A stretch of 38,063 nucleotides of DNA from Nocardiopsis chromatogenes YIM 90109 (GCF_000341185.1 NZ_ANBH01000034.1:15429-53491); one strand, 5' to 3'. Counted from the first letter of the stretch, positions 25,082-33,557 are shown. Numbers and translations: made by a program. Notes: generated by a model not told the origin, from the letters alone.

Positions 25082-26322
25082 TAGCAGCCTCCCCCGAGGC
25101 GGTTGCGCTTCCAGTCGTCGCCCTTGATGCTGTCGCCCTCCTTGAGGCGGCCGGTCTTGCGCATGGTATCGACGGCGATGCCCTTGAGGCGGTTCTCCAC
25201 CGCCTTGGGCACATCGGCGTCGCCCTTCTTGCCGTGCTTGTTGAACCAGCCGTTGCTGCCGTAGATCCCGACCTCTTGCCCCTTGTAGTAGACGTGGATC
25301 TCGAAGTCGACGTTCTTCCCCATGGGGAAGACGTCCTGGCGGGCCGTCCAGTCCCCGTCCAGGAGGTTGATGTTGTCGTCGAGGTTCTTCTTCTTGACCG
25401 GGACGACGGCGTCGGGCCCACCGGTGAAGAATCCGTCGTCGACGCCGGCGGAGGCGCCGGGGCCCGCGCCCGGGAGGGCGCCTCCGCCCCCGAGGGGGGT
25501 GAGGACCGGGCCGCCGTCCTCGACCGCGCCCGAGGCCGGGGTCCACACGAACCCCCGGGCGGGGACCGGGCAGGTGCGCGACACCTTGTTCTTGTCCGCG
25601 CGGCCCTTGATGTCGTCGACGGCCTGACGGGCGTTGGACAGGCGGGTCTTGGCCGCGGCCTTGGCCTTCTTGGCCTTGCGGTAGCGGTTCCAGAGTTTGA
25701 TGATCCTGCCGGTGTTCTTGCCCAGCTTGTAGATCTTTCCGACGGCGGTGAAGCTCAGGGCGGTGCTCAGGCAGGCGATGATGTCGCCCTCGGTGAGGCA
25801 GGCCTTGGCGTCGGTATAACCGACGATGTCCTTGAGGATGTCCATCAGGAGGTCGTAGGTGTCGTCGGAATCGGCCGCGTCCATCTCGGCCTCGGCCGCG
25901 CTCAGCTCCTCGTACGCCTCGAGGAGGGCCTCTCCGTCCTCTTGCGAGTAGACCTCGACGGTCTTCTCGTCCTTCTCGTCCTCCTCGTCCTCCTCGGAGT
26001 CGTCGGAGTCCCCGCCTTCGGTGTCCTCCCCCTCCTCATCGCCGTCCGCGCCGTCCCCGGTCTCCTCCCCGTCCTCGGTGCCGTCCGCGTCCTGGCCGTC
26101 GTCGGAGCCGTCGCCCTGCTCCCCGTCGGGCGGGGGCGCCGCCGACGTCCCGCAGTCGTCCCTATCGGGGTCGATGGCGCACAGGGCGTTGATGTAGAGC
26201 TCCTGGGTCCGGGTGGGCAGGCCGAACGCCATCACCGCGGTCACGAGCGTGGCGACCAGGAGGATCACGGCACCGTACTCGGCCTTGAAGCCGCCCTGTT
26301 CGCTCCTTTGGACCCAGCGCAT
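25081..26322 (-). CDS. Pilin-anchored toxin with unknown C-terminal domain (GWFNKHG)
   Basis: 413 residues. Leader MRWVQRSEQG, then GFKAEY (prepilin-like site), a membrane helix, and Cys48/Cys57. A long Asp/Glu/Gly linker is followed by the pre-toxin block IVGYTDAKACLTEGD ... IIKLWNRYRKAKK shared with the rRNase and Hint toxins. The last ~100 residues are a separate domain: DFEIHVYYKGQEVGIYG, GWFNKHGKKG (358-367) and VENRLKGIAVDTMRKTGRL. The clustered His, Lys and aromatic residues suggest a nuclease or other enzyme, but I cannot name it. The ATG at 26322 has AGGGGG seven nt upstream. Confidence 0.75.
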   Translation of the reverse strand: MRWVQRSEQGGFKAEYGAVILLVATLVTAVMAFGLPTRTQELYINALCAIDPDRDDCGTSAAPPPDGEQGDGSDDGQDADGTEDGEETGDGADGDEEGEDTEGGDSDDSEEDEEDEKDEKTVEVYSQEDGEALLEAYEELSAAEAEMDAADSDDTYDLLMDILKDIVGYTDAKACLTEGDIIACLSTALSFTAVGKIYKLGKNTGRIIKLWNRYRKAKKAKAAAKTRLSNARQAVDDIKGRADKNKVSRTCPVPARGFVWTPASGAVEDGGPVLTPLGGGGALPGAGPGASAGVDDGFFTGGPDAVVPVKKKNLDDNINLLDGDWTARQDVFPMGKNVDFEIHVYYKGQEVGIYGSNGWFNKHGKKGDADVPKAVENRLKGIAVDTMRKTGRLKEGDSIKGDDWKRNRLGGGC

Positions 26323-26384
26323 GAAAAGCCCCCTTCCCGATCGCCCCCGACGGCCGCGGTCGTCGTGACGACCGCGGCCTGAGA

Positions 26385-26431
26385 ACGATAGGAAGGGGAG
26401 TCGACGGGCGATAAGAGCCCAGGGACCCCAA
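26385..26431 (-). promoter_or_regulatory. Island promoter of the GWFNKHG toxin
   Basis: On the minus strand: GGGTCC (26428-26423), 2 nt, GGGCTC (26420-26415), 24 nt, TATCGT (26390-26385). A TT lies one base further upstream than in the other four. The -10 is 63 nt before the ATG. Confidence 0.65.
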
Positions 26432-26490
26432 TCAGGGCCTAATATCGCACAATGTGAATAATGTCCGTTCTCGTCGGCGGACGGGCAGGC

Positions 26491-27042
26491 TCACTCCTGC
26501 TCCATGCCGCCGATCGCGGACCGCACCCTGTCCCACATGCCCGTCACGACGGGGAACCTCTCCGCGGCCTCGGCCGCCTGCGGGTCGAAGCACGGCGAAC
26601 TCGCGCTGATGGAAAGCCCGTCCTCGTCGGAGGAGCCCCTGAGGGTCATCCGGAATCCGTCGTCGTTGCGGAACAGGACGTACATCTCGTCGGGGCGCAT
26701 GTCCTTCTGGAGCGTGTACCCCCGCCTGCCCCAATGGTCGACCAGGGCCTCGGCCGCCTCGGCCTCGTCCTCGGACCCGACCGCGACCCGGTAGCTCTTG
26801 GAGACCTTCTCCTCGTCGGTCTTGCAGGGGGCGCTCACGGCCGGCAGCAGCGCGTCCTCGTCCATGGCCGATTCCCCAGGCAGGGCCCGGACGGCGGAGG
26901 CGATGTACTGCGATGTGCGCTCCTCGGCGCGTTTCTCGGTCAGTACGCCTTCAGGGGCGGGTGCCGCGAAGTAATAGATGCCGGACGCCACCCCCACGGT
27001 CACCAAGACGGCAATGCAACCGACGCCCGACGATCGTCCCAT
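26491..27042 (-). CDS. Membrane-anchored member of an SPC-motif accessory family
   Basis: 183 residues; the ATG at 27042 has GGAGGG eight nt upstream. A single N-terminal helix (GVGCIAVLVTVGVASGIYYF) leads to a soluble domain homologous to the lipoprotein at 35543-36025: shared ALPG, VSA-x-C-x-TD, HWGRRGYTLQKDMRPDE with HWEDSGFTVTDDLRPDD, NDDGFRMTL with NEDGFTMSV, and LSISASSPC with LSIDATSPC. The paralog follows a hydrolase toxin, so this one may be an orphan immunity or chaperone protein. It lies upstream of the GWFNKHG toxin, which has its own promoter. Confidence 0.65.
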   Translation of the reverse strand: MGRSSGVGCIAVLVTVGVASGIYYFAAPAPEGVLTEKRAEERTSQYIASAVRALPGESAMDEDALLPAVSAPCKTDEEKVSKSYRVAVGSEDEAEAAEALVDHWGRRGYTLQKDMRPDEMYVLFRNDDGFRMTLRGSSDEDGLSISASSPCFDPQAAEAAERFPVVTGMWDRVRSAIGGMEQE

Positions 27043-27293
27043 CTGCGGGGCCCTCCGAATCCGCTCCTGCCGGGCGCCCTGCCCGCGTGCGCACACCGCA
27101 CCGCCTCGACCGCAGGGCGCGATGGACCCCTACCCCGAAACGGGGCGGGTCCACGGCACGCGGCCGAAGGGGGCGGCGCGGTCACGCCGACGGATCGCCG
27201 ACGAAGGAGCGGGGAAGGCGCCGATCCCGGTGGCAGGGGGGCACGATGGAACGCGGCCCTCTGTCCTCCGGCTTTTCAGTACTCGCACCTTCA

Positions 27294-27374
27294 AGGCTAG
27301 GCAGCCGCGCACGACGCCAAGTAGACCCAAGCGGTCCCAAATCGGCGCGCCCGGATTTGGGCCCCATTGGGACC
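27294..27374. promoter_or_regulatory. Inverted pair of GGGYYC box sets
   Basis: Minus strand: GGGACC (27338-27333), 4 nt, GGGTCT (27328-27323), 23 nt, TAGCCT (27299-27294). Plus strand: GGGCCC (27359-27364), 4 nt, GGGACC (27369-27374). GGTCCCAAATC and GATTTGGGCCC form an inverted repeat. The minus-strand set could drive the gene at 26491-27042, about 250 nt away; the rest of the 27043-27452 gap shows no gene. Confidence 0.4.
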
Positions 27375-27452
27375 TCGAAGGTGGTTTGACGTGCGAGTTC
27401 CCACCTCAGGACGGGTGCTGCAAAGGGGAAGGCCCGGCGCTGGACCGCCTGG

Positions 27453-27638
27453 TCACAGGGTGATCGCCGCCAAGTCCGCCATGGCGGATGCGCACTGGAC
27501 TTCGAGCCGGTCCCCGTCCACGACCACGATCGACAGCGTGACCCGACGGGTCGGCACAGCGCCCCCGAGGGACTCCACCTGCCCCGCCCAGACGCCTCCC
27601 AGTACCTCGGTCGCCTCCACCGTGTCCCCGCTCCCCAC
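27453..27638 (-). CDS. Small protein after the orphan toxin tip, possible immunity
   Basis: About 61 residues, containing ATEVLGGVWAGQVESLGG and VTLSIVVVDGDRLEVQCAS. It has good codon bias and is probably a small beta protein. The GTG at 27638 begins 4 nt after the stop of the orphan toxin tip; a GTG at 27623 has a better upstream purine run. It is short for an immunity protein and may itself be truncated. No family is recognised. Confidence 0.45.
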   Translation of the reverse strand: MGSGDTVEATEVLGGVWAGQVESLGGAVPTRRVTLSIVVVDGDRLEVQCASAMADLAAITL

Positions 27639-27642
27639 CGGT

Positions 27643-27894
27643 TCACTTCTTGTACTTGTCCACGATCTTCTCGATTTCGGACAGGGCGTTGCCGTCCATG
27701 TCGATCTGGCTCGCCTCGCGGTCGCTCGTGGGGTCGCCGTTCCTGTCGACGGCGCCCTTGTCGCCGACACTGACCCGATAGCAGGTCTCGCCCTCGCGGG
27801 CGTTGCCCTTGCTCCCCTGCATCACACGGATCGTGATGTCCTTGCTCTTGCCCATGGGCACCTTGATGACCCAGCCGGTCTCGGCGGGCTTCAC
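27643..27894 (-). pseudogene. Orphan toxin C-terminal domain without delivery module
   Basis: Up to 83 codons of clearly coding-like sequence: ETGWVIKVPMGKSKDITIRV, GETCYRVSVGDKGAVDRNG and SQIDMDGNALSEIEKIVDKY, then a stop. Upstream of about 27900 the frame stays open, but its composition turns non-coding and there is no leader, membrane helix or good ribosome site. It looks like the last domain of a polymorphic toxin that lost its N-terminal part or was moved in as a cassette. A CYRVSVGDKGAVDR-like segment resembles toxin tips I remember from actinobacterial Hint proteins; this is unverified. Confidence 0.55.
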
Positions 27895-28127
27895 CGTGGC
27901 ATCAAGCGCCGGTGGGCGGGCCCAACCTGGGGAGGGCCGGAGTACGGACGGAAACACGGCTCGGGGTGTGAACGGCGCTGCCCCAAACGCGCGGGGAGAC
28001 CGTGAGTTCCACGGCCCCCGGGCCTTCCGCGCCCTCCTGGCTCTCAGGCCGCAGGAGACGAAAACAGCTGTGATTTGACGCACTACCGCCCTTATGCGGT
28101 TCCCGTTTGGGTCCGAGAAACACGAGA

Positions 28128-28174
28128 TTTGGGCCCCCGGGCCCACGCGGAGCGATGATCATTCCCCATAGTCT
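28128..28174 (+). promoter_or_regulatory. Island promoter of HYLG toxin A
   Basis: TTTGGGCCC (28128-28136), 2 nt, GGGCCC (28139-28144), 24 nt, TAGTCT (28169-28174). A further TTTGGGTCC lies at 28106-28114. The -10 is 38 nt before the GTG start. The rest of the 27895-28211 gap holds only the decayed upstream side of the orphan tip. Confidence 0.65.
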
Positions 28175-28211
28175 CGCAATCCCCCATCCCCCTTGATAAA
28201 TGGAGATAACT

Positions 28212-29504
28212 GTGCTCGGCCGCAACCGCGCCGCCGATGAGGGAGCGGGCATCGTCGAATACGGCGGCGTCATCCTCCTGGTCAGCGCGATCGTAGGAGC
28301 CGTCATGCTGGTGGGCGTCCCCGAACGGGTCGCCGATCTCTACAGGACGGGCGTGTGCCGGATCACCGACCCCCAGGAGTGTGAGGAGCCCGGCGGGCCG
28401 CAGAGCGTGAGCGGCGTGCCGGACGACCAGGACCCGACCGTCGTCCCGTTGGGCGACTACACGCCGCCCTCCCCTGAGGACCGGGTCCCCGAGGACGACA
28501 CGGCCTGGCCCTACCAGGTGGTGCCCGCGTCGGACCCGGGCCGGGGCGACGACGAGGCCGCCGACCCCGAAGACGAGGACGAAGGTGAGGAGGACCTGGC
28601 CACCAGCGGGAACGTGCCCGCGGACGAGAGCCCCGCGTACAACCCGTCCGAGGAGTACGTCCAGATGGAGGACGTGCGGGAGTCCGAGGCCGACTTTCAG
28701 AGTGTCGGCGACGGAAAGCCGCTCTGGTGCGGGCTCGGCCCCGACAACTCCATGGAGCACGAGTACACCGGCGAGAGCGTGTGCGAGACCCTGATCGGCG
28801 TCAAGAACGCGATCGACGGTGCGCGTATCGCCTGCGCCAACCCGAGGTACTGGTTCTCCGACGAGCAGTGGGCCTACTGCCGTCCCAACGCGGCGGACTA
28901 CTTCGAGCACTACCTCGGAGCGACGGGCGAGGACATGATCGTCGACATGGACGAGTTCCTGTCCGACGTGCCCGAGTTCGAGGAGGAGATCGAGCGGAAG
29001 CAGAACGAGGTCATCGAGGACGTCCTCGCCGATGCGCAGGAGCGGGGGATCGACGGCCCGCTGACCTACCCGATCCACACCCAGCAGGTCGGGTGGGGGT
29101 ACCCGCCGGACGCGATCAACGGCGGGGACTTCGTCTACGAGAACCCCGACTGGGCCAATGCGATCGGCAGCTTCCACTACTGGCTCGAAGGCGAGATCAC
29201 CGTCTACCCTCCCGAAGAGCCCGGTGGGGAACCGACCTACTCCATGGACACCAGCATCAACATGGAGAAGTGGTACAGCTGGGAGCGCGGAGACGAGTCG
29301 ACCCTCGAGGACGACAACCCCGCCAATGACGACAAGGCCTTCGACCCGCTTTTCGAGGCGGACGAGGACAGCGGCATCATCGACCAGCTCAAGGCCGACA
29401 GCATGGGCTTCTCCCATAGCGACCTGGCCCTGCTGCACCAGCATGGCGCCGCGCAGGAGTTCTGGGTCCGCGGCGACAAGGACCTGCCCACCGTGGAGGG
29501 GTGA
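28212..29504 (+). CDS. Pilin-anchored toxin with HYLG domain, copy A
   Basis: 430 residues. The GTG at 28212 has GGAG six nt upstream; an ATG at 28200 precedes that site. Leader MLGRNRAADEG, then AGIVEYG (prepilin-like site), a membrane helix, and Cys49/Cys57. An acidic linker runs to about residue 150. The C-terminal domain (about 225-430) has YFEHYLGATGEDM, PLTYPIHT, NMEKWYSWERGDES and LLHQHGAAQEFWVRG. It is paralogous to the C-terminus at 32247-33557. Similar domains occur, from memory, in secreted actinobacterial proteins of unknown activity. No catalytic set is recognised; a lipid II-degrading colicin M-like fold is a speculative possibility. Confidence 0.7.
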   Translation: MLGRNRAADEGAGIVEYGGVILLVSAIVGAVMLVGVPERVADLYRTGVCRITDPQECEEPGGPQSVSGVPDDQDPTVVPLGDYTPPSPEDRVPEDDTAWPYQVVPASDPGRGDDEAADPEDEDEGEEDLATSGNVPADESPAYNPSEEYVQMEDVRESEADFQSVGDGKPLWCGLGPDNSMEHEYTGESVCETLIGVKNAIDGARIACANPRYWFSDEQWAYCRPNAADYFEHYLGATGEDMIVDMDEFLSDVPEFEEEIERKQNEVIEDVLADAQERGIDGPLTYPIHTQQVGWGYPPDAINGGDFVYENPDWANAIGSFHYWLEGEITVYPPEEPGGEPTYSMDTSINMEKWYSWERGDESTLEDDNPANDDKAFDPLFEADEDSGIIDQLKADSMGFSHSDLALLHQHGAAQEFWVRGDKDLPTVEG

Positions 29505-29672
29505 GGCGTCCGTCACCGCGGAAGGCGGTGAACAGGCGTACCGGCGGCGCAGTGCCGGGACGGGTGCCGGAGCGCCCGCGCGCCTCGGTCCGTCGGCCGC
29601 CATGCCCCCTCGGGCGCTCGACCGCTGCCGCATCCCGTGCAACCAGCCGACCGATACTGGAGATCGCTTCTC

Positions 29673-30065
29673 ATGTACGCCCCATCGGCCCAGGCCTCGG
29701 CACCGGCCACCGTGCGATGGATCAGGATCCTTCTCGCCGCCCTGTTCATCGCGGGCGCCTACCGCTCGGTGGGCTGGTACCTGGCTCTTCCGGCCGAACT
29801 CGACTTCACACTGATCGCCGCGGTGTTCGCGCTCCCCGGATTCTTCGCCCTCCTGCTGTCCGCGGTGGCGGGCAGGAGGAGCAAGGGCGTCTACACCGCC
29901 GTCCTGCTGACGGCCGGAGGCTTCCTCGCGTGGAGCGTTCTGAGGTTCGACGGCTACAGCCTCAGCGGATACCCGGAAGCCGCGCTCCTTCAGATCGTCG
30001 CGTCCATCGGGATCATCGTGCTGCTCACCGCCCGGCCGTCCCGCGAACACTACCTGGGCGGGTGA
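29673..30065 (+). CDS. Four-helix membrane protein, possible immunity or accessory
   Basis: 130 residues; the ATG at 29673 has GGAGA nine nt upstream. The helices are WIRILLAALFIAGAYRSVGW, FTLIAAVFALPGFFALLL, AVLLTAGGFLAWSVL and LLQIVASIGIIVLL. It lies between HYLG toxin A and its lipoprotein. Small polytopic proteins in this position often protect against toxins acting at the membrane or cell wall, but the family is not recognised. Confidence 0.6.
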   Translation: MYAPSAQASAPATVRWIRILLAALFIAGAYRSVGWYLALPAELDFTLIAAVFALPGFFALLLSAVAGRRSKGVYTAVLLTAGGFLAWSVLRFDGYSLSGYPEAALLQIVASIGIIVLLTARPSREHYLGG

Positions 30066-30193
30066 GCCCGCCCGTGTACCCTTACCTGTCGCCGGAGGCC
30101 CTTCTCGGCCGAGGGCCGCACGACCGCCGCACCGGACACGGCGCCACGGCCGCTCTCCGGGGACCAGCCTTCCGGAGTTGGAGGAGAACGACA

Positions 30194-30739
30194 TTGAACC
30201 GCCTCGCCATCGGCATCGTCGCGGGATTCACAGCACTGGTCCTGAGCGGCTGCGGTGAGTCGCCCGAGGGGGAACCCGGCGGTGGAGACCGTCCGGCCCC
30301 CTCGCCTTCGCCGATCGACGCCGATACGGACGAGCTCCAGACGGCCTTCGAGGAACAGAGCGGTCTCGTCATCCCGGACAACGCCTCGGACCTGGAGATC
30401 GAGGCACAGATGCTGGAAGGGACCCGTCCCGAGTACACGCTCCGGTTCGTCACCACACGGGGTGGGGCCGAGGTCGTCTGCGACGCGGACAACCTCGGCG
30501 TCTATGCCTCCCAGGAGGTCCCGGGGGACGAGGAGCGCCAGGTGTTCGACTACCAGGAGAGCGACGAGGAGATCGGCGACAGCGTCAGGTGCGACGGCAG
30601 CAACCCGAGGCAGCCCCGCGTGCAGCGCCTGGTCTCCGTGGTCTTCCCGGCGGACGGGTTCCAGGAGGGGCCGGACGCGCCGGACGGTGAGGACGTCGCC
30701 GTCGTCTATGCGCACAGCATCCTGTGGCCGCGGCGGTGA
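30194..30739 (+). CDS. Lipoprotein, probable immunity for HYLG toxin A
   Basis: 181 residues; the TTG at 30194 has GGAGGAG seven nt upstream. The signal GFTALVLSGC ends in a lipobox. The mature part (SGLVIPDNASDLEIEAQM, YTLRFVTTRGGAEVVCDA) aligns with the lipoprotein at 31762-32250 (SGARIPESAESVEVVSAV, YAATFTLPSEEEAAAFCAS). Because both the toxin domains and the lipoproteins are paralogous pairs, they are probably cognate toxin and immunity pairs acting outside the membrane. Confidence 0.65.
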   Translation: MNRLAIGIVAGFTALVLSGCGESPEGEPGGGDRPAPSPSPIDADTDELQTAFEEQSGLVIPDNASDLEIEAQMLEGTRPEYTLRFVTTRGGAEVVCDADNLGVYASQEVPGDEERQVFDYQESDEEIGDSVRCDGSNPRQPRVQRLVSVVFPADGFQEGPDAPDGEDVAVVYAHSILWPRR

Positions 30740-30787
30740 CCCCCTCCTCCGAGGAACCCGGGCCGCCCGGGGTCCTCGGAGGGACGG

Positions 30788-31750
30788 TCACGACGGCGGG
30801 ACGACGTCCAGCACGTCGATGACGTAGACGAGGGACCGGTCGGGGGCGACGTCCACGGCCGTGTTCCCCTCCGGCCCGTAGGCCAGGTCCGGAGGGACCG
30901 TCAGCATGACGCGGCTGCCCGCTCTGACACCCTCCAGCCCTTGGCGCCACCCCTCGATCACCGAGGCCCGGTCCAGCCTGAAGTGTGCGGGGGTCGCCCC
31001 GTACTCCCACGTCGAGTCGAACTCCCTGCCCTCCTCCCAGGTGACGCCGCGGTACTGGGTGACGACGGAGCCGCCCGCCTCGGCGGGTTCGCCCTCGCCC
31101 TCGATCAGCACGGTCGACGTCGGCCCGTCCGGGGCGGAGGTCCTGGGGACGGTGATCTGCGGCCGACGGCCCTGTGCGACGAACACGTCGGGCAGCTCCC
31201 CGCCCCCGTCGAACCGCATCTCCTCGTCCGGCTGGTCCACGACCGTCCCCGCCGGGTAGCGGTCGAGGACGTCGTAGACGACGAGGGTGGTGGCGTCGTC
31301 GCCGTCGTCCCGCTCGACCTCCCGGGCCGGGGCGTCCGGCGGGTGGGAGGGGGGATAGGCCAGGGCCAGGCGCGTGCCCACGGACGCCGCGTCGAGCACC
31401 TCCACCACCTCCGGAACCGTGTCGGCCAGCGAAGGCAGCGGCAGGAACAGGGGATCACCGCCGTAGCTGGAGTAGGCCTCCCGGGCGGAGCCGTCCGGCC
31501 GCCACTCGTAGACCGCCTGGTGCGAGACGACCAGGTCGTTGCCGGTCACCTCGTCGCCGGTGCCGTCGGTGACGACGAGGCTCTCGACCCCGTCGAAGCC
31601 GGGACCCTCGGCGAAGCCGACGGACGGGGCCTCGCCGACCTCCCCCGAGATCACGGGGAACTCCGCTGCGCCGGTCGAGCAGGCGGCCGAGGCCGCCAGG
31701 ACGGCGGAGACGGCGGCCAGCCGGCGCACCGCCGCCTCCCGCGGAGACAT
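30788..31750 (-). CDS. FKBP-type peptidyl-prolyl isomerase lipoprotein
   Basis: 320 residues; the ATG at 31750 has GAGGTGG about five nt upstream. The signal VLAASAAC gives a lipobox. The C-terminal FKBP domain is clear: VTQYRGVTWEEGREFDSTWE, VIEGWRQGLEGVRAGSRVML and LTVPPDLAYG. An earlier, more diverged FKBP-like segment surrounds residues 90-190. These enzymes speed proline isomerisation during folding of exported proteins. It is the third gene of an apparent operon after HYLG toxin B and its lipoprotein (11-bp gap), so it may help fold or act on the secreted toxin, or simply be a neighbour. Confidence 0.8.
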   Translation of the reverse strand: MSPREAAVRRLAAVSAVLAASAACSTGAAEFPVISGEVGEAPSVGFAEGPGFDGVESLVVTDGTGDEVTGNDLVVSHQAVYEWRPDGSAREAYSSYGGDPLFLPLPSLADTVPEVVEVLDAASVGTRLALAYPPSHPPDAPAREVERDDGDDATTLVVYDVLDRYPAGTVVDQPDEEMRFDGGGELPDVFVAQGRRPQITVPRTSAPDGPTSTVLIEGEGEPAEAGGSVVTQYRGVTWEEGREFDSTWEYGATPAHFRLDRASVIEGWRQGLEGVRAGSRVMLTVPPDLAYGPEGNTAVDVAPDRSLVYVIDVLDVVPPS

Positions 31751-31761
31751 GTCCGCCACCT

Positions 31762-32250
31762 CTACCGCCCGAACTCTTCGGCCACGGCCCAGACACGGAC
31801 CCTTCCGTCCTCGGGGAAGCTGAACACGACACTGCGGTCGACGTTCTCGCCGGACCTCATGGACGAACACCCCCGGGGGTCGACCAGTTCGGCGTCGCCG
31901 ATGAGCAGGCGCTCGCGCTCCTCTTCCGCAACGTCGTCGGGGAAGGGGAGGTAGTTGCCGATGTCCCCGCTCGCGCAGAAGGCCGCGGCCTCCTCCTCGG
32001 AAGGCAGGGTGAACGTGGCGGCATAGGACTGCAGGCCGCTTTCACCGACGGCGGAGACGACCTCGACGGACTCCGCCGACTCCGGGATCCGAGCCCCGGA
32101 GAGGTCCTCGAAGTCGCCCGGCTCGGCGGCGGTGGGGCCCGGCGGGGCGGAAGGGTCCTCGGTGGGGGCGCCGCCGGTGCCGCAGCCGGCGAGGACGACG
32201 GCCGTGAGCCCGAACAGGGCAGGGGACAGGTTGCGCAGCATCAGGGTCAC
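31762..32250 (-). CDS. Lipoprotein, probable immunity for HYLG toxin B
   Basis: 162 residues; the GTG at 32250 overlaps the toxin stop by four bases (GTGA). The signal LFGLTAVVLAGC ends in a lipobox. It is homologous to the lipoprotein at 30194-30739, which follows the other HYLG toxin. The strict toxin-lipoprotein coupling argues for immunity on the outer face of the membrane. Confidence 0.7.
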   Translation of the reverse strand: MTLMLRNLSPALFGLTAVVLAGCGTGGAPTEDPSAPPGPTAAEPGDFEDLSGARIPESAESVEVVSAVGESGLQSYAATFTLPSEEEAAAFCASGDIGNYLPFPDDVAEEERERLLIGDAELVDPRGCSSMRSGENVDRSVVFSFPEDGRVRVWAVAEEFGR

Positions 32251-33557
32251 CGATCCGTTCCGGGGCCGCTCGCGAAGTCGCCGGTGAGCCCGTCCTCTTC
32301 GGTGTAGGTCCCGCCGCGCGCGACCGGTTCTGAGGTTCCGTACATGAGGAACTCCTGCGCCAGTCCGGCCTCGGCGAGCCGGGCGAGCTCCGCGTCCGGA
32401 ACGATCCCCAGGAGGGGGACCGCCACGCCCAGCCCTTCGTGCCAGTCGTACTGGTCTCTCATGTGAATCTCTGTCTCGATCTGGTAGGACCAGGTCCCGT
32501 CCTCATCCTGGGCCACGGTGACCTGGCCGGTCTGACTGTATTCCCAGGAGCCGGAGGCCAGGTACCAGTCGTAGCCGTCCGCTTCCTGGTTCCCCCGGTG
32601 CCCTGACCAGTCGGTGGTGACGGGGAAAGTGTAGGGCCCCGTTCCCCCTTCTTCCCGGGCCCGGTCGATGGCCTCCCGCACGAGCATGTTCTGCTGCCCC
32701 TCGACGGCCCTGGAGAACCGGTCGACCGTGTCCAGCATGTCGTCGACGTCCTGCTCCAAGGGCTCCCCGGTGTTCCCGAGGTAGTGCTCCATGTTCGCGG
32801 CCGCGTTGCCGATACCCATCCGGGCGAGGAAGGCGCGCCGCTCCCAGGCGGCGTGCAGGTCCTCGTCGTCCTCCGTGGCCTCGTCCGAGTCGTACTCGGT
32901 CTCCGGTTCCGGCGCCGTCCACTCGGGCGGATGCAGCTCCCCGTCGACGGAGGCGCCCTCGGAGAGCGGCCCCAGCCCGGTGTCGGTGAGGTCGTCCGGG
33001 TCGGTACCGGCGGTGCCGTCCTCCGTGGTCTCGGTCTCGTAGGGGGTGAAGCCGTCGCCGCGCCCGCCGTCGCCGTCGTCGGCGACGGTCTGGACGGATG
33101 CGTTGTTCGAGGCGGCGTAGGACGCGTAGGTCGGGGTGACGCCGTTTCCGGCCTCGGGCTGGTAGACGAGCGGCTGGGCCTGGGTGCCCTCAGGGGTGTC
33201 GGACGCGGTGGGGGTCTCGGGCCGGCCCACGCCTCCGACTGGTGAGGAGGGCTCGTCGGAGCCGGCCCGGGGATCGGATCCGCTCTGCGAGGAGGACGGG
33301 TCGCCCTCCGTATCGTCCAGGCAGTCCCCGCCGGTGACCGCGCAGATGCCGCTGTCGATGAGCCCGGCGGTCCGGTCCGGCATGCCCACCAGGAACACCG
33401 CACCGGCGACGGCTGCCACCAGCAGGATGACGGCGCCGTACTCGGCGGCGGATGCGCCCGCGTCCGGGCGGTGGAGAAGACGGCCCTCGGCAGAGTCCGC
33501 CCCAGGAATGTCGGACGCGCGGGCCCGCGCGTGTGGTCGGCACATGTCAAGGCGCAT
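32247..33557 (-). CDS. Pilin-anchored toxin with HYLG domain, copy B
   Basis: 436 residues from the ATG at 33557 (weak GAAGAG upstream; ATGs at 33545 and 33623 are alternatives). An unusually long leader is followed by G34 and ASAAEYG (prepilin-like site), a membrane helix, and Cys72/Cys79. A Ser/Thr/Pro/Asp-rich linker extends to about residue 240. The C-terminal domain has MEHYLGNTGEPLEQD, PYTFPVTTDWSGH, a DWYLASGSWEYSQTG strand, MRDQYDWHEGLG and EAGLAQEFLMYGTSEP, matching copy A in order. Conserved candidates for catalysis are the HYLG His and the D-x-YDW motif. The gene heads an operon with its lipoprotein and an FKBP isomerase. Confidence 0.7.
   Translation of the reverse strand: MRLDMCRPHARARASDIPGADSAEGRLLHRPDAGASAAEYGAVILLVAAVAGAVFLVGMPDRTAGLIDSGICAVTGGDCLDDTEGDPSSSQSGSDPRAGSDEPSSPVGGVGRPETPTASDTPEGTQAQPLVYQPEAGNGVTPTYASYAASNNASVQTVADDGDGGRGDGFTPYETETTEDGTAGTDPDDLTDTGLGPLSEGASVDGELHPPEWTAPEPETEYDSDEATEDDEDLHAAWERRAFLARMGIGNAAANMEHYLGNTGEPLEQDVDDMLDTVDRFSRAVEGQQNMLVREAIDRAREEGGTGPYTFPVTTDWSGHRGNQEADGYDWYLASGSWEYSQTGQVTVAQDEDGTWSYQIETEIHMRDQYDWHEGLGVAVPLLGIVPDAELARLAEAGLAQEFLMYGTSEPVARGGTYTEEDGLTGDFASGPGTDR

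Noticed and set aside
28212..29504. Firm assignment of the HYLG domain as colicin M-like
   Set aside because: The D-x-Y-D-W motif in copy B is only a loose resemblance to the colicin M D-x-YDF region, and copy A differs at that motif. It is left as a hypothesis.
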